Shown here piece by piece: positions 54,143 to 64,000 of a DNA stretch of 64,000 nt. The position numbers and the translations under genes are program-made. Source of the stretch: Peribacillus frigoritolerans (lineage in GTDB: Bacteria; Bacillota; Bacilli; Bacillales; DSM-1321); NCBI RefSeq assembly GCF_001636405.1, contig NZ_KV440950.1:3886778-3950777 (forward strand). Direction: 5' to 3'. The number at the start of each line of letters is the position of its first letter. The stretch's first letter is position 1. The notes below the pieces were generated by a model. That model saw only the letters and a list, made by a program, of their open reading frames with translations, ran no database searches and was not told where the DNA came from.

Positions 54143-56024
54143 CTTCTTTTTTCCCTTTGCTGGATACGAACCAAAGCAATCCAGCTAGAGCAAGGAATAA
54201 TAAGAATGGCAGCAAATTGCTGGCTAATTTAGCTGCAGCAGGAACTTGGACACCTGCCGCGATCAATATGGCAATAAGAACACCAATCAATGATTCACCC
54301 GCTATTAAACCAGAGGCAAATAATACACCTCTGTCAACCCTTGCTTTAAGCGCTTCTTTTGTTTTCGAGAAGAACTCAACGAAGAATCGAATAAATCCAC
54401 CGATCATGATTGGCGTACTAGTATGAACCGGTAAGTATATGCCGACAGCAACAACAAGTGAATTCAAACCGAAAAACTCTAATGTAATGGAAATAGCCGC
54501 ACCGATAAAGATCAGAGTCCAAGGTAAATCTCCCCCTAGAACACCTTCGGCAAGTATTTTCATAAGTGCCGCTTTAGGTGCAGGCAGTTCTGCAGAACCC
54601 ATCGTATATGCGTTATCCATAAGAACCAGGATAAAACCAATGACAGAAGCGGACGCTACAACACCGATCATCATGGCAACTTGTTGTTTCCATGGTGTTC
54701 CGCCGACGATATATCCTGTTTTTAGATCCTGAGAAACATCACCTGAAACAGCAAGTGCTGTACAAATGATTGCAGCGACGGTTAAAGCTGCTACCATTCC
54801 AGTCGTACCAGTAAAACCAGTTGCCTTATAGACAATCGCAACAATCAATAGTGTGGCGATCGTCATTCCTGAAACAGGGGAAGACGAACTTCCGACGATT
54901 CCAACAACCCTTGAAGCCACTGTCACGAATAAAAATCCAAAAATCGCGATTGCAATCGCACCGATGATTCCTACATCTGTTATAGGTGTGAAAGCAATGA
55001 TTAAAATTAAGATGATCGTACCCAACCAAACGTATTTAGCCGGTATGTCTTGTTCTGTACGGATAGAACCAGATTTTAGTTGTCCTTTATTGGCTTTTAC
55101 GCCTTTAAGAGTATCAATAACTGAACTGAAAAGTATTGGTAATGTTTTGATCAAAGTGATCAATCCGCCCGTTGCAACGGCACCAGCACCAATATAGCGA
55201 ATATAATTATCCCAAATTCCCCATGCATCCAATTCACCGATCGGTACATCAGAAGGGAAAATGGCTGTCCCATTGTTTCCGCCAAAAAAGCTGATGGCCG
55301 GTATTAAAACGACCCAGGCTAATAAACCCCCACCTAGCATTTGTCCTGCAACCCGCGGTCCAATAATGTACCCTACACCCAAAAGGGAAGGAAAGGCATC
55401 AAGACCAACCACTGCATTTTTAAAATTCGTGATCCCTGTTTCAACCTCAGTCTTGAAAAGCTTAAATCCATCACCAAGCCCTTTAACAACACCGCCAATA
55501 ACCAAACCGGCTCCGATTAGCTTGGCGCTTGTACCGCCCTTTTCTCCTGACTTCAGAACCTCGGCACATGCCGTACCTTCTGGATAAGGTAATGTTTCAT
55601 GCTCCCTTACAATCAAAAGCTGGCGAAGGGGAACCATCATGAAGACCCCTAAAAATCCCCCAGTTAATACTACGAAAATGATGAATGCTTGACTCACGTC
55701 CATGTCCCACATGAATAATGCCGGAATGGTAAATACAGCACCGGCACCAATAGCCTCACCTGCCGTGGTCATCGTTTGCACAATATTGTTTTCTAATATT
55801 GAATCCCTGCGAAAAACCCCTCTTAATATGGCCATTGAAATTACCGCCGCGGGTATAGAAGCAGAGACAGTTAAACCAATAAGTAGGCCTAAGTATGCAT
55901 TTGCCGCCCCGAATACGATTGCAAGAATGATCCCTAGAATGATTGCAGTTGCAGTCAATTCCGGTAGAGATTTAGATGCAGAAACGTACGGGACGAATTT
56001 ACTCTCTTTTGAATTGTTCGACAA
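54132..56024 (-). CDS. OPT-family oligopeptide transporter
   Basis: About 630 residues with 14-16 membrane spans; start taken at TTG 56024 (MSNNSKESKFVPY), 8 nt after AGGAAG, since the GTG at 56033 touches that site. Family signatures are NAYLGLLIGLTVSASIPAAV near 45 and the second-half repeat FGLNSLVVAVGIYLPVHTS. OPT proteins take up oligopeptides or metal chelates by proton symport. Followed without gap by the PqqD-like gene. Confidence 0.9.
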   Translation of the reverse strand: MSNNSKESKFVPYVSASKSLPELTATAIILGIILAIVFGAANAYLGLLIGLTVSASIPAAVISMAILRGVFRRDSILENNIVQTMTTAGEAIGAGAVFTIPALFMWDMDVSQAFIIFVVLTGGFLGVFMMVPLRQLLIVREHETLPYPEGTACAEVLKSGEKGGTSAKLIGAGLVIGGVVKGLGDGFKLFKTEVETGITNFKNAVVGLDAFPSLLGVGYIIGPRVAGQMLGGGLLAWVVLIPAISFFGGNNGTAIFPSDVPIGELDAWGIWDNYIRYIGAGAVATGGLITLIKTLPILFSSVIDTLKGVKANKGQLKSGSIRTEQDIPAKYVWLGTIILILIIAFTPITDVGIIGAIAIAIFGFLFVTVASRVVGIVGSSSSPVSGMTIATLLIVAIVYKATGFTGTTGMVAALTVAAIICTALAVSGDVSQDLKTGYIVGGTPWKQQVAMMIGVVASASVIGFILVLMDNAYTMGSAELPAPKAALMKILAEGVLGGDLPWTLIFIGAAISITLEFFGLNSLVVAVGIYLPVHTSTPIMIGGFIRFFVEFFSKTKEALKARVDRGVLFASGLIAGESLIGVLIAILIAAGVQVPAAAKLASNLLPFLLFLALAGLLWFVSSKGKKEDAS

Positions 56025-56033
56025 TTTAGCCAC

Positions 56034-56347
56034 TTCCTATGTTAAACTTTAAAATCACAGAGAACATTATATCACTGTAATTTAAAGTCACGCAATGGGA
56101 AAATTCTGCTTATTAAAAGTTTGATTATATCCAATAATCAGATTAGTAGTTTCGGTTATAAAATAATATCGATATAATAATCATGACTAATACGTTACCC
56201 GAAGTCACTGTCTATCATTCATTCAATGACAGTATCATCAGCAACCCTTATCACCTCGATAGGCACATAACCACTGGGTTAGTGCACATTAGAATGAGAT
56301 TTAACATACCCTGAAAAATCAAGTCTTAAAAAAGGAATGATAAATTC
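56034..56347. other. Divergent intergenic region
   Basis: Holds promoters for the OPT and cupin genes. A weak inverted pair ACTGTC / GACAGT lies around 56205-56235. No gene seen. Confidence 0.4.
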
Positions 56348-57001
56348 ATGGTCTCCTATATGGACTATACTTCACCATCCACACAATTCTTTTTCGATGT
56401 CAATAAAAGCAATTTCATGAAAAAAGACAATCAAAACTATATTAATGCATTAGGTGTTAAACAATTAAATACCCTCGAAAATGTTTCATTATTAGATATT
56501 TACCTTAGTACAGACAATGTCGTAGAACCGCATTATCACCAAAATGCAGCGGAGCTAGTGTATTGCATTTCTGGAGCGGCAACCGTTTCCTTACTGAATC
56601 CATTTACAAAGCAAATTCAAAATTACCCCATTAAACCCGGTCAAGTAGCCAACGTCCCACAAGGTTGGTGGCATTATGAAGTGGCTAATGCTGATAATAC
56701 CCACTTGCTCGCCATTTTTAATGCACCAACACCTGAGGTGATCCTCGGTTCAGATATCTTGAAATTGACGCCTGCAAATATTATGGCTCATACTTATTGC
56801 ATGGATGAAAATCAATGGAAAAAAGCAATTGCAACAGTTCAGCCATCAACATTCATCGGTCCGCCAGCCAACTGCCATCGAGCGGCCGAAGAAGACATGC
56901 AGCAGTATCCTCAATATACTAATCACTATGATAACCAAATGTATACTGCCCCGGCTTACAACTATCAATATCAGCCCAATCCCCCGTATTATTATTTTTG
57001 A
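56348..57001 (+). CDS. Cupin-domain protein with Tyr/Pro/Gln-rich tail
   Basis: 217 residues. One cupin barrel: EPHYHQNAAELVYCISG (motif 1 with the metal His/Glu set) and PQGWWHYEVAN (motif 2). The last 40 residues are rich in Tyr, Pro, Asn and Gln (YQYQPNPPYYYF end), as in some spore-coat or surface proteins. No signal peptide. Related to oxalate-decarboxylase-like cupins by motif only; a spore role is an inference. Confidence 0.8.
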   Translation: MVSYMDYTSPSTQFFFDVNKSNFMKKDNQNYINALGVKQLNTLENVSLLDIYLSTDNVVEPHYHQNAAELVYCISGAATVSLLNPFTKQIQNYPIKPGQVANVPQGWWHYEVANADNTHLLAIFNAPTPEVILGSDILKLTPANIMAHTYCMDENQWKKAIATVQPSTFIGPPANCHRAAEEDMQQYPQYTNHYDNQMYTAPAYNYQYQPNPPYYYF

Positions 57002-57469
57002 AGATAAGTGCAGGGAACTCAATCCCCCCTGTTCGAGGTCCTATACAACTAATAAATCGGAATCAAAAAAGCAATGGAGAACCCTATTACATAAGGGTTC
57101 TCCATTGCCTTTAATTACATGATCCGTTTTTCACGCCACATCTTACATTATGGTGGTCACCTAATGTGGTTTATGGGCATTAAAAATCCAGGGTACGCTT
57201 GGATACAATCAGTTATACTTCTCTTTATATTCTACCGAGTTTCTTCTTATAATATAAGAGGTTCTCAAATTGCCCCCCCATCTATAACAACAGATGATTC
57301 ATTTCAATTTTGCGGTTGGCTCAGAGCTTTTCTTCTATAAAGGTACCTACAGATATCAAAGTGTTCAATCCAATTCTATAAAATTTAATTGTATAATCTT
57401 TCTGAAATTCGGTTTCCCTTATTGTTAAAATTCCATAGCTGACCGAGCTATGAAATGGTCATTAGCTAT
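57002..57469. other. Intergenic with duplicated mutL terminator
   Basis: Besides the 65-bp repeat at 57065-57129 it holds a weak hairpin CATAGCT / AGCTATG near 57430-57450 that may end the repeat-protein gene. No gene supported. Confidence 0.4.
57065..57129 (-). repeat. mutL 3' end and terminator, copy 1
   Basis: 65 bp identical at 62 positions to 60505-60569: hairpin GCAATGGAGAACC / GGTTCTCCATTGC plus TTACATGATCCGTTT, the reverse of the last four mutL codons and stop. No mutL upstream of this copy. Confidence 0.88.
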
Positions 57470-59488
57470 TTAGTTTTTTTGAAGCGGAGTGACCAAAACC
57501 AATATTTGATTCGGTCCGGTACGCTTTAATACGAAATATCCTTTCTCCGCTTTTGTTGCGACTCCATCATCATTCGGCCAGCAATAACCATGGGTTTCAC
57601 AAGTTCCATCATCTCGCACTCGTATTTGACCAATTAGTCCCACAGCCACCCATTCTTGTCGGTTTACACGAGAAACGTACTCTTGATTAGGGTTCCAATC
57701 CGGATTAAGGATGGGCTGCTTCACGGTACTTTCCGGAATAATTTCATTCCCTTTTTTGTCTTTTTGGGGTGGAAGGGTGACTTCATGGTATTTTTTTCTT
57801 CCCCATTCATCGGTTTGATATTTTCCTTGCCAGCGCAACCCTCCACTATTCCCTAATACACCAGGAGTTGCACTAGTGATGCCCAAAATAAAAGTTGCGG
57901 TGGAAGTTGCTTTTTGAATTTTGTCCTCAATTGATGCTACAACAAAGTAGCCAACATCAATTGGGTTTCCATCAGCCGTTTCAAACATCTCCGCGTAATC
58001 ACCCGCCGGAGTGCCATATGCCCCGTCAATGAACATATTACCGTTATTCAGAAGTTTTCCAACTAGCCCTGTAGTGTCATACGGTTCTGCTCCGAAAGCT
58101 ATATTCCACGAATAAATTGGGTCTCCATCCACGGCGTTAACCGCTCCATTTAAGCCCATAATATGAGCTCCTTCAAAGCCATTTGTCGTTGTCGAATTTC
58201 CTTCGGCATGAGAAAATGGCCCATCTGCAATTGTAGCTTGTCCTTCGGCATGGGATACATCTCCGGAGGCTATCGTTGCGTTTCCTTCGGCATGAGAAGC
58301 TTCCCCACTTGAAATTGTACTATGCCCTTCAGCGTGGGAACGATTTCCACTGGCGACTGAACCCTCCCCTTCGGCATGGGAAGCATTTCCACTTGCCATT
58401 GTACTTAAACCTTCGGCATGGGAAGCAAACCCACTCGAAGTTGTATCGACGCCCTCTGCATGAGAACCAACGTCTCCAATGGCATTTGTAAAGACGCCTT
58501 CCGCATGGGAGACCGTTCCACTAGCTGTAGTGCTAAATCCCTCGGCATGAGAGATATTTCCACTGGCCGTAGTCCCAACTCCTTCAGCATGAGAAAAATC
58601 GCCAAGAGCTTGTGGAGCAGGATTTACATTAATGTCTGGAGTTCCCCCTTCCGCATGGGAAGCAAACCCACTAGCGAGGGTACCGATACCTTCCGCGTGT
58701 GCAGCCGCACCGCTTGCAAGGGTTTGAGCCGGGTTCCCGAGTGTATCTACACCGCCTCCTTCAACATGAGAAGCCCTGCCACTCGCTGTATTCCCTTCTC
58801 CCTCTGCATGCGCGTTAATTCCGCTGATCGTTGTTTGTGTATTCATTCCTTCTGTGTGCGAATTAGCTCCGGCTGCTGTTGTATTATTACCCTCAGCATG
58901 CGATTGAGCTCCACTTGCATTAGTTTCAAAACCTTCCGCATGGGCGGCAACCCCGCTTGCTGTTGTAGTGGATCCCTCTGCGTGGGCCGTATCAGCTGTC
59001 GCCGTTGTACGAAACCCTTCCGCATGGGCGGAGTTTCCCGTCGCTATTGTTTCACTTCCTTCCGCATGGGAAGTATTTGCACTAGCGGTAGTCAGATATC
59101 CCTCTGCGTGGGAAGCAACCCCGCTTGCTGCCGTACTAGATCCCTCTGCATGGGAAGCAACCCCGCTTGCTGTCGTACTAGTTCCCTCTGCATGAGCTGT
59201 ATTTGAACTGGCTACTGTTTGAAATCCCTCTGCATGAGATGCTGCCCCGCTTGCTGTCGTAGTGTTCCCCTCTGCGTGGGCCGTATCAGCTGTTGTTTCG
59301 GTATCATACCCTTCCGTGTGTGCAGCGTTACCGCCTGCAATGGTGGTACTTCCTTCCGCATGAGAAGCTGTCCCGTTGGCAATTGTATTCATTCCTTCCG
59401 CATGAGAGGCTGTCCCATTAGCAGTTGTATTGATTCCTTCCGCTTCTGAACAAGCCCCTATCGGATTTTGGTTACATCCATTCGCCAT
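57470..59488 (-). CDS. SHAEG-repeat protein with peptidase_G2 self-cleavage domain
   Basis: 672 residues. Residues about 14-450 hold some 29 head-type repeats, mostly 14 residues, of the form SHAEG-x-x-T-x-A-S-G-x-A, as in trimeric autotransporter heads that form left-handed beta rolls. A spacer (GAHIMGLNG, PIYSWNIAFG) leads to GDYAEMFETADG and the peptidase_G2 domain, known from phage tail-spike-type chaperone ends that cut themselves off after trimer formation. No signal peptide or cell-wall anchor, so a spore-surface or phage-derived fibre is more likely than an adhesin. GC content is above the neighbours. Confidence 0.82.
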   Translation of the reverse strand: MANGCNQNPIGACSEAEGINTTANGTASHAEGMNTIANGTASHAEGSTTIAGGNAAHTEGYDTETTADTAHAEGNTTTASGAASHAEGFQTVASSNTAHAEGTSTTASGVASHAEGSSTAASGVASHAEGYLTTASANTSHAEGSETIATGNSAHAEGFRTTATADTAHAEGSTTTASGVAAHAEGFETNASGAQSHAEGNNTTAAGANSHTEGMNTQTTISGINAHAEGEGNTASGRASHVEGGGVDTLGNPAQTLASGAAAHAEGIGTLASGFASHAEGGTPDINVNPAPQALGDFSHAEGVGTTASGNISHAEGFSTTASGTVSHAEGVFTNAIGDVGSHAEGVDTTSSGFASHAEGLSTMASGNASHAEGEGSVASGNRSHAEGHSTISSGEASHAEGNATIASGDVSHAEGQATIADGPFSHAEGNSTTTNGFEGAHIMGLNGAVNAVDGDPIYSWNIAFGAEPYDTTGLVGKLLNNGNMFIDGAYGTPAGDYAEMFETADGNPIDVGYFVVASIEDKIQKATSTATFILGITSATPGVLGNSGGLRWQGKYQTDEWGRKKYHEVTLPPQKDKKGNEIIPESTVKQPILNPDWNPNQEYVSRVNRQEWVAVGLIGQIRVRDDGTCETHGYCWPNDDGVATKAEKGYFVLKRTGPNQILVLVTPLQKN

Positions 59489-60504
59489 TATCGTTCTCCA
59501 TTCTTATAAAATTTGTGCATATAAAAAAACCTATATTATGTTATGCATATTCCAAAAAATGGTATAGACAAGCACCATTTACTAAATAGCTAATTTAGGA
59601 TTCCGACTAAATAATTGCGTTGTTATAATATTAAACGATATTACATTTCGTCCTTCACAATCTTTTTATCTTTCTTTACATTTAATTCGGATTGGATGAT
59701 GATACGGCCAAACATATTGATACAGGTTTGGATGGCCTATTACTTTATGTGAAATTTTCAGAAATGCCTTCCATTAATTCAAAATCAAATTCGAATCTCA
59801 GTTCTTTATTTCTTCCTTTTTAATAGGTTCAAAAATCCCTCCACTCCTTTGGATAAATTCAGGCTACTTTGTCCAATCAAAAATTGATCCTTACCTATAC
59901 ATTAATTTAAAAAGGAGATGAGAAAAAAATAAATATAAAGATCTTAAAGTTTCAGATTCCTTAAGCAAATCTAAAAATGAACCTTTAAGAAAGGAGAATA
60001 TCCACCATTGAAATAACCGAAATGCGTTGATCGTGCCTTTCGTATTCGCATATTTCTAAGTACAACAAATACGTTAAATCCAATTCAACTACAGTTTCAA
60101 AACCAACTTATTTTAGAGATTGGGAATGCATTGCTTTTTCCACGTACATTGCCTGTAAGTGAACAATAGCTGAAACCATCTTACTTTAACAAGCATTCGC
60201 CGCTTGTTTTCATCAAGCTATGGAATGTTAGCAATCAACTTTCATCGCTTCCTCGTTGAGATTAATGATACTAGAGTAGGACAACCTCCATCATCCACTC
60301 CTTTCTGGGAAGGCTCAGTTATTTTACAAATTGAACCCTCAATGTCTTTACAATTTGGACTACCCATATTATTAGTAAGGGAAGCTAATACTGACACAAA
60401 TGCTGTAATTTGGGCAGGAGGAACTGCCCCACTCAACACATTCAAAAGCTCTAGGAATAAAGAGCATGGACCAATAAATGTGGTCATTTTGTGGTCATTT
60501 AACT
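59489..60504. other. 1-kb stretch without a supported gene
   Basis: AT-rich spacer upstream of the repeat protein. A 100-codon plus-strand frame at 60204-60506 starts with TTG, has no ribosome site and contains TPFWEGSVILQIEP and IWAGGTAPLNTF, which look protein-like but which I cannot assign. It may be a 3' fragment of a lost gene. It runs into the terminator repeat. Confidence 0.35.
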
Positions 60505-60569
60505 AAAAAAGCAATGGAGAACCCCATTACATAAGGATTCTCCATTGCTTTTAATTACATGATCCGTTT
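60505..60569 (-). repeat. mutL 3' end and terminator, copy 2 (native)
   Basis: The native terminator: hairpin with loop around ATTACAT and six T on the minus strand, plus the last four codons and stop of mutL. Matches 57065-57129. Confidence 0.88.
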
Positions 60570-62495
60570 GAACATTTTTTCCATTTCATATATGGAATAT
60601 GAGATGATGATAGGTCTTCCATGAGGGCATGTGAAGGGATCTGTTGTCCGCCTCAGTTCATCCAGTAGTGCTTGGATTTCATCATTGCGCAGATGACGGT
60701 TTGCCTTTATGGAGGCTTTACAGCTCATCATGATGGCTGCTTCTTCGCGCAATTTTTTGATGTCGACCTTTTTCATCGATAGCAATTGTTCTATCATTTC
60801 CTCAAGGATTTCCTGTTCAATTCCTTTAGGGAACCATTGTGGATGCGATCGGACAATATAGGCATTATAGCCAAACTCCTCTAAAAAGACGCCGACTTTT
60901 TCCAACTCATTCCGATATTCATTTATCCGGATACATTGGTCCGTTGAAAATTCAAGGGTGATGGGGACCAGCATATCCTGTAGCTCGTTTTCAACTCGAC
61001 CGACTTTTTCTTTAAAGTATTCGTATTTGATCCGTTCCTGGGCAGCATGCTGGTCTATGATATACAAGCCCTTTTCGTTTTGGGCGAAAATATATGTTCC
61101 ATGCATTTGCCCAATCGGGTACATCGGAGGGATGCGGCTTTCCGGTTCATTCGCCTCGATTTCCTCCTCTTTTTCGACCGTATAGGTTGTAAACTTTTCA
61201 GCTGACTCGAAATATGATTTGCTTTCATCATCTTGTAAGACCGGTACATAGACATCTTCCATTTGCTGCTGTTCAGTGCTATAGATTATTTCCTTTATTG
61301 GTTCAAGATTGAAATCTTCATTATGATCCACGTAATTCTTTTGTTCCTGCTTTTCCCGAATCAAGGTATCCTTCAAGAGGGAAGCTTCTTTCTTGGCTTC
61401 TTCCAGGACCCGCTTGCCGCTTTCAACAACATGGTCCAATTCCAGAGTGGTTTGCTCACTTTTCACCTGTTCCGGCTTTGCTGCTGGTGTATATCCACTT
61501 GGTATTAGAGACATCTTTTTAAACGAAGATTTAATCGTTTCCGATACAAGACTGTACAATTCCTGTTCCTTGCTGAGCCTTACCTCCATTTTGGATGGAT
61601 GTACATTGACATCGACAAGAATCGGATCCATTTCGATATTCAGCAAAGCGATTGGAAAACGTCCAATTGGAAGAAGTGTATGATACCCATCCAGGATTGC
61701 TTTCACGAGCGCATAGTTCTTAATGAAGCGCCCGTTTATCATGGTTGAAATGTAATTCCTTGATGCCCGGGTGATCTCAGGCATGACGATATATCCGGAT
61801 AATTTGAAATCCAAGGAGCTTGCCTGAACCGGAATCATCTTTTTGGCAATATTCGTACCATAGATTGCCGCCAGCACCTGCCTGACATCACCGTTACCAT
61901 TCGTATGGAGGATACGCTTCTCATTGTGTGTTAACCGTATAGAAACATCCGGATGTGAAAGTGCGAGCCTGTTAGCGACATCCGTAATATTTCCTAGCTC
62001 GGTATGAATGGTTTTCATATATTTCAACCGTGCAGGGGTATTAAAAAACAAGTCGGAAACCAGGATATCCGTTCCTTTACGGCTGGATGAAGCCTCAAGT
62101 TCCTTAACCAAGCCTCCTTCAAGAAGTATGCGCGTTCCTACCCCTTCGCCAGTGCTGCTTTTCATTTCAAAACGGGAAACTGAAGCAATACTTGGCATGG
62201 CTTCACCGCGGAAGCCAAGTGTTCGGATTCGGAAGAGATCATTTTCATCTTTAATTTTACTAGTGGCGTGACGTTTAAATGCCGCTTCTATGTCATCAGG
62301 TAAAATCCCATCGCCATTATCCACAATCCGAATGGAACCAAGTCCAGCCTCCACCAATTCAATCTCTATAATGGTACTGTTTGCATCTATTGCGTTTTCC
62401 ACAAGTTCCTTAACGACTGAGGCTGGGCGTTCAACAACTTCGCCAGCTGCGATTTTATTAGATAAAGCCTCATCAAGCTGTATGATTTTTCCCAT
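60555..62495 (-). CDS. mutL: DNA mismatch repair protein MutL
   Basis: 646 residues. N-terminal GHKL ATPase ([32 protein letters not shown]), variable linker of about 120 residues, and C-terminal endonuclease domain with the metal motif [12 protein letters not shown], the form found in bacteria without MutH. Nicks the new strand after MutS finds a mismatch. Starts 22 bp after the mutS stop. Confidence 0.97.
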   Translation of the reverse strand: MGKIIQLDEALSNKIAAGEVVERPASVVKELVENAIDANSTIIEIELVEAGLGSIRIVDNGDGILPDDIEAAFKRHATSKIKDENDLFRIRTLGFRGEAMPSIASVSRFEMKSSTGEGVGTRILLEGGLVKELEASSSRKGTDILVSDLFFNTPARLKYMKTIHTELGNITDVANRLALSHPDVSIRLTHNEKRILHTNGNGDVRQVLAAIYGTNIAKKMIPVQASSLDFKLSGYIVMPEITRASRNYISTMINGRFIKNYALVKAILDGYHTLLPIGRFPIALLNIEMDPILVDVNVHPSKMEVRLSKEQELYSLVSETIKSSFKKMSLIPSGYTPAAKPEQVKSEQTTLELDHVVESGKRVLEEAKKEASLLKDTLIREKQEQKNYVDHNEDFNLEPIKEIIYSTEQQQMEDVYVPVLQDDESKSYFESAEKFTTYTVEKEEEIEANEPESRIPPMYPIGQMHGTYIFAQNEKGLYIIDQHAAQERIKYEYFKEKVGRVENELQDMLVPITLEFSTDQCIRINEYRNELEKVGVFLEEFGYNAYIVRSHPQWFPKGIEQEILEEMIEQLLSMKKVDIKKLREEAAIMMSCKASIKANRHLRNDEIQALLDELRRTTDPFTCPHGRPIIISYSIYEMEKMFKRIM

Positions 62496-62517
62496 TTTTA
62501 TCGCCTCGCTTTAATTC

Positions 62518-64000
62518 TCATTTAAGTTTCTTTTGTAATTTATAAAGGGTATTCATTGCCTCAAGCGGCGTCATTTCAAGGATATCCAGTGATTTTATGT
62601 CATCCAGCACCTTTTTTTCCTTTGGTGAAGAATTCACCCTTCCTTTAGGAGCTTCTTCTCCGAAGAAGGAAAGCTGTGCCTCATTGACGGATGTAACAGG
62701 GGCAGCTTCGGCAATAGGTGCTTTTTCAGCAGCAGGCTGTTCAGGAATCGCCTTTGCCTGTCCATTTTCATTCTCTAGCTGGGCTAAAATAGCAGCCGCC
62801 CGATCTATTAACTGCTCCGGTAAATCAGCAAGCTTAGCCACATGAATTCCATAGCTTTTATCTGCTGGCCCTTCTTTAATTTTATGAAGGAAAACGACAT
62901 TTCCATTTTGCTCAATGGCACTTACATGGATATTTTTCAATTTTGGGAGTTCCGTTGCCAATACAGTCAATTCGTGATAATGAGTCGAAAAGAGTGTCTT
63001 TGCCCCAATTTCCTCATGAATATATTCAATGATGGCCTGAGCAAGCGCCATCCCATCATAAGTTGATGTTCCCCGGCCTATTTCATCAAATAATATCAAA
63101 CTGTTTTCTGTCGCATTCATGATGGCATTTCTTGCTTCAAGCATCTCGACCATGAAAGTACTTTGACCGGAAATCAAATCATCTGCCGCGCCAATCCTGG
63201 TAAATACCTTATCAAAAATAGGTAATTCAGCTATACTTGCGGATACGAAGCATCCAATTTGCGCTAAAATCGATGTTAGCGCTATTTGACGCATATACGT
63301 ACTTTTACCCGACATATTGGGCCCTGTGATCAAGAGTAACTCCCGATCTCCATCCATAAAGCAGTCATTGGGGACATATTCCTGTGATTGAAGGACTTTC
63401 TCGACCACTGGATGCCTGCCTTCCTTCAGTACGATTCTTCGATCATCGGAAAAGACAGGCTTCACATAATGGCGTTCTTCACTAATCGTCGCAAAGCACT
63501 GCAGGACATCCAGTTCACTGACGCCTTTCGCCAAATCCTGTAAGCGAGGGATATAGCTTTTGACCTCTTCACGAAGATTGAGGAATAAGTCATACTCCAA
63601 ACTGATGCTTTTTTCTTCTGCTTGTAAAATCAAAGCTTCCTTTTCTTTCAATTCAGGTGTGATATAACGTTCGGCATTCGTTAAAGTCTGCTTCCGTTCA
63701 TAACGGCCTTCTTCAAGCAGATGCAAATTTGCTCGTGTGACTTCAATGTAATAGCCAAATACACGATTATATCCGATTTTCAAGGATTTGATCCCGGTGC
63801 GTTCCCGCTCTTCGCGTTCAAGCTGTGCAATCCAAGTTTTCCCGTTTCTGCTGGCATCCCTGTATGTATCCAGCTCCTTATGGAAACCATCCTGAATGAT
63901 ATTCCCTTCCTTCACGGACAATGGAGGGTTTTCTACAAGCGCCGTTTCAAGTAAATCCGTCACTTCTTCACAAGGATCCAATTTATCGGCCAGGATTGAA
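62518..64000 (-). CDS. mutS: DNA mismatch repair protein MutS (C-terminal part)
   Basis: The frame is open to the window edge, so the gene is cut off here; about 494 codons are visible. Clamp region, then the ATPase: Walker [10 protein letters not shown], Walker [15 protein letters not shown], the histidine switch STHYHEL, and the helix-turn-helix dimer end. Before the C-terminus a variable Glu/Ala/Pro linker leads to a tail ([20 protein letters not shown]) that matches the usual end. TTG codons near the edge are internal. Pairs with mutL. Confidence 0.96.
   Translation of the reverse strand, partial: SILADKLDPCEEVTDLLETALVENPPLSVKEGNIIQDGFHKELDTYRDASRNGKTWIAQLEREERERTGIKSLKIGYNRVFGYYIEVTRANLHLLEEGRYERKQTLTNAERYITPELKEKEALILQAEEKSISLEYDLFLNLREEVKSYIPRLQDLAKGVSELDVLQCFATISEERHYVKPVFSDDRRIVLKEGRHPVVEKVLQSQEYVPNDCFMDGDRELLLITGPNMSGKSTYMRQIALTSILAQIGCFVSASIAELPIFDKVFTRIGAADDLISGQSTFMVEMLEARNAIMNATENSLILFDEIGRGTSTYDGMALAQAIIEYIHEEIGAKTLFSTHYHELTVLATELPKLKNIHVSAIEQNGNVVFLHKIKEGPADKSYGIHVAKLADLPEQLIDRAAAILAQLENENGQAKAIPEQPAAEKAPIAEAAPVTSVNEAQLSFFGEEAPKGRVNSSPKEKKVLDDIKSLDILEMTPLEAMNTLYKLQKKLK

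Noticed and set aside
57119..57340. 73-codon plus-strand frame after the cupin gene
   Set aside because: Starts inside the duplicated mutL terminator, no ribosome site, no homology seen.
58418..59206. Long open frame (262 codons) on the plus strand opposite the SHAEG-repeat gene
   Set aside because: It is a by-product of the repetitive codons of the real gene: Cys/Ser/Arg-rich, repetitive, without ribosome site.

Overview
The window reads as chromosome of a low-GC, spore-forming member of the Bacillaceae. The core order mutS-mutL ... miaA-hfq-spoVK-hflX-ynbB-type gene-glnR-glnA is that of Bacillus. spoVK, an Sda homologue and a GlnR-controlled glnRA operon place it among spore formers, and overall gene style suggests Peribacillus (the former Bacillus simplex group); the genus is an inference. 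Most genes lie on the minus strand.

Region 1 (1-23.8 kb) is accessory and decaying. It holds ldh with a perfect Rex box and a frameshifted lactate permease, a lipoprotein, a nucleotidyltransferase, a DoxX-like protein, an intact IS231-type insertion sequence (3418-5053) and a 125-bp MITE with matching ends (7262-7386). Two secreted or membrane proteins lie between them. Next come an N-terminally truncated NucA/NucB nuclease, an Sda homologue, a secreted asparaginase, and a four-gene catabolic operon under a divergent GntR regulator: a PLP gamma-lyase/synthase family enzyme, homoserine dehydrogenase without ACT domain, aldehyde dehydrogenase and amino-acid permease. That gene set fits conversion of a homoserine-yielding amino acid, possibly canavanine, to aspartate. 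DJ-1, GNAT (broken), histidine phosphatase, alpha/beta hydrolase and PAP2/haloperoxidase-type genes follow. At least eight copies of a two-hairpin dispersed element are scattered through 1.4-22.6 kb and none were seen after 23 kb. A tyrosine recombinase fragment lies at the border with glnA.

Region 2 (23.8-31.7 kb) is core: glnRA with two GlnR boxes, a methionine gamma-lyase-like protein (YnbB type), HflX, a TRIC-type channel, SpoVK, Hfq and MiaA.

Region 3 (31.9-56 kb) is a flexible stretch between miaA and mutL. It holds an orphan sensor kinase, a complete BceRS-BceAB-type antimicrobial peptide sensing/export module, an SMI1/KNR4 protein, DUF1641-Ndh, a chitobiose/cellobiose PTS operon (IIB-IIC-IIA-GH4-ChbG) with CRE and GntR sites, asnB, fragments of a sigma-54 activator and an RND pump, a hydrolase, a methyltransferase, a twice-frameshifted SDR, and a PqqD-like plus OPT transporter pair.

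Region 4 (56-64 kb) holds a cupin protein, a 672-residue protein of about 29 SHAEG repeats ending in a peptidase_G2 domain, then mutL and mutS (running off the window).

Two structural signals stand out. The 3' end plus terminator of asnB and of mutL each occur twice as direct repeats, about 3.1 and 3.4 kb apart, with accessory cargo between. Single-base frameshifts are also unusually frequent, which means either real decay or an assembly with indel errors.
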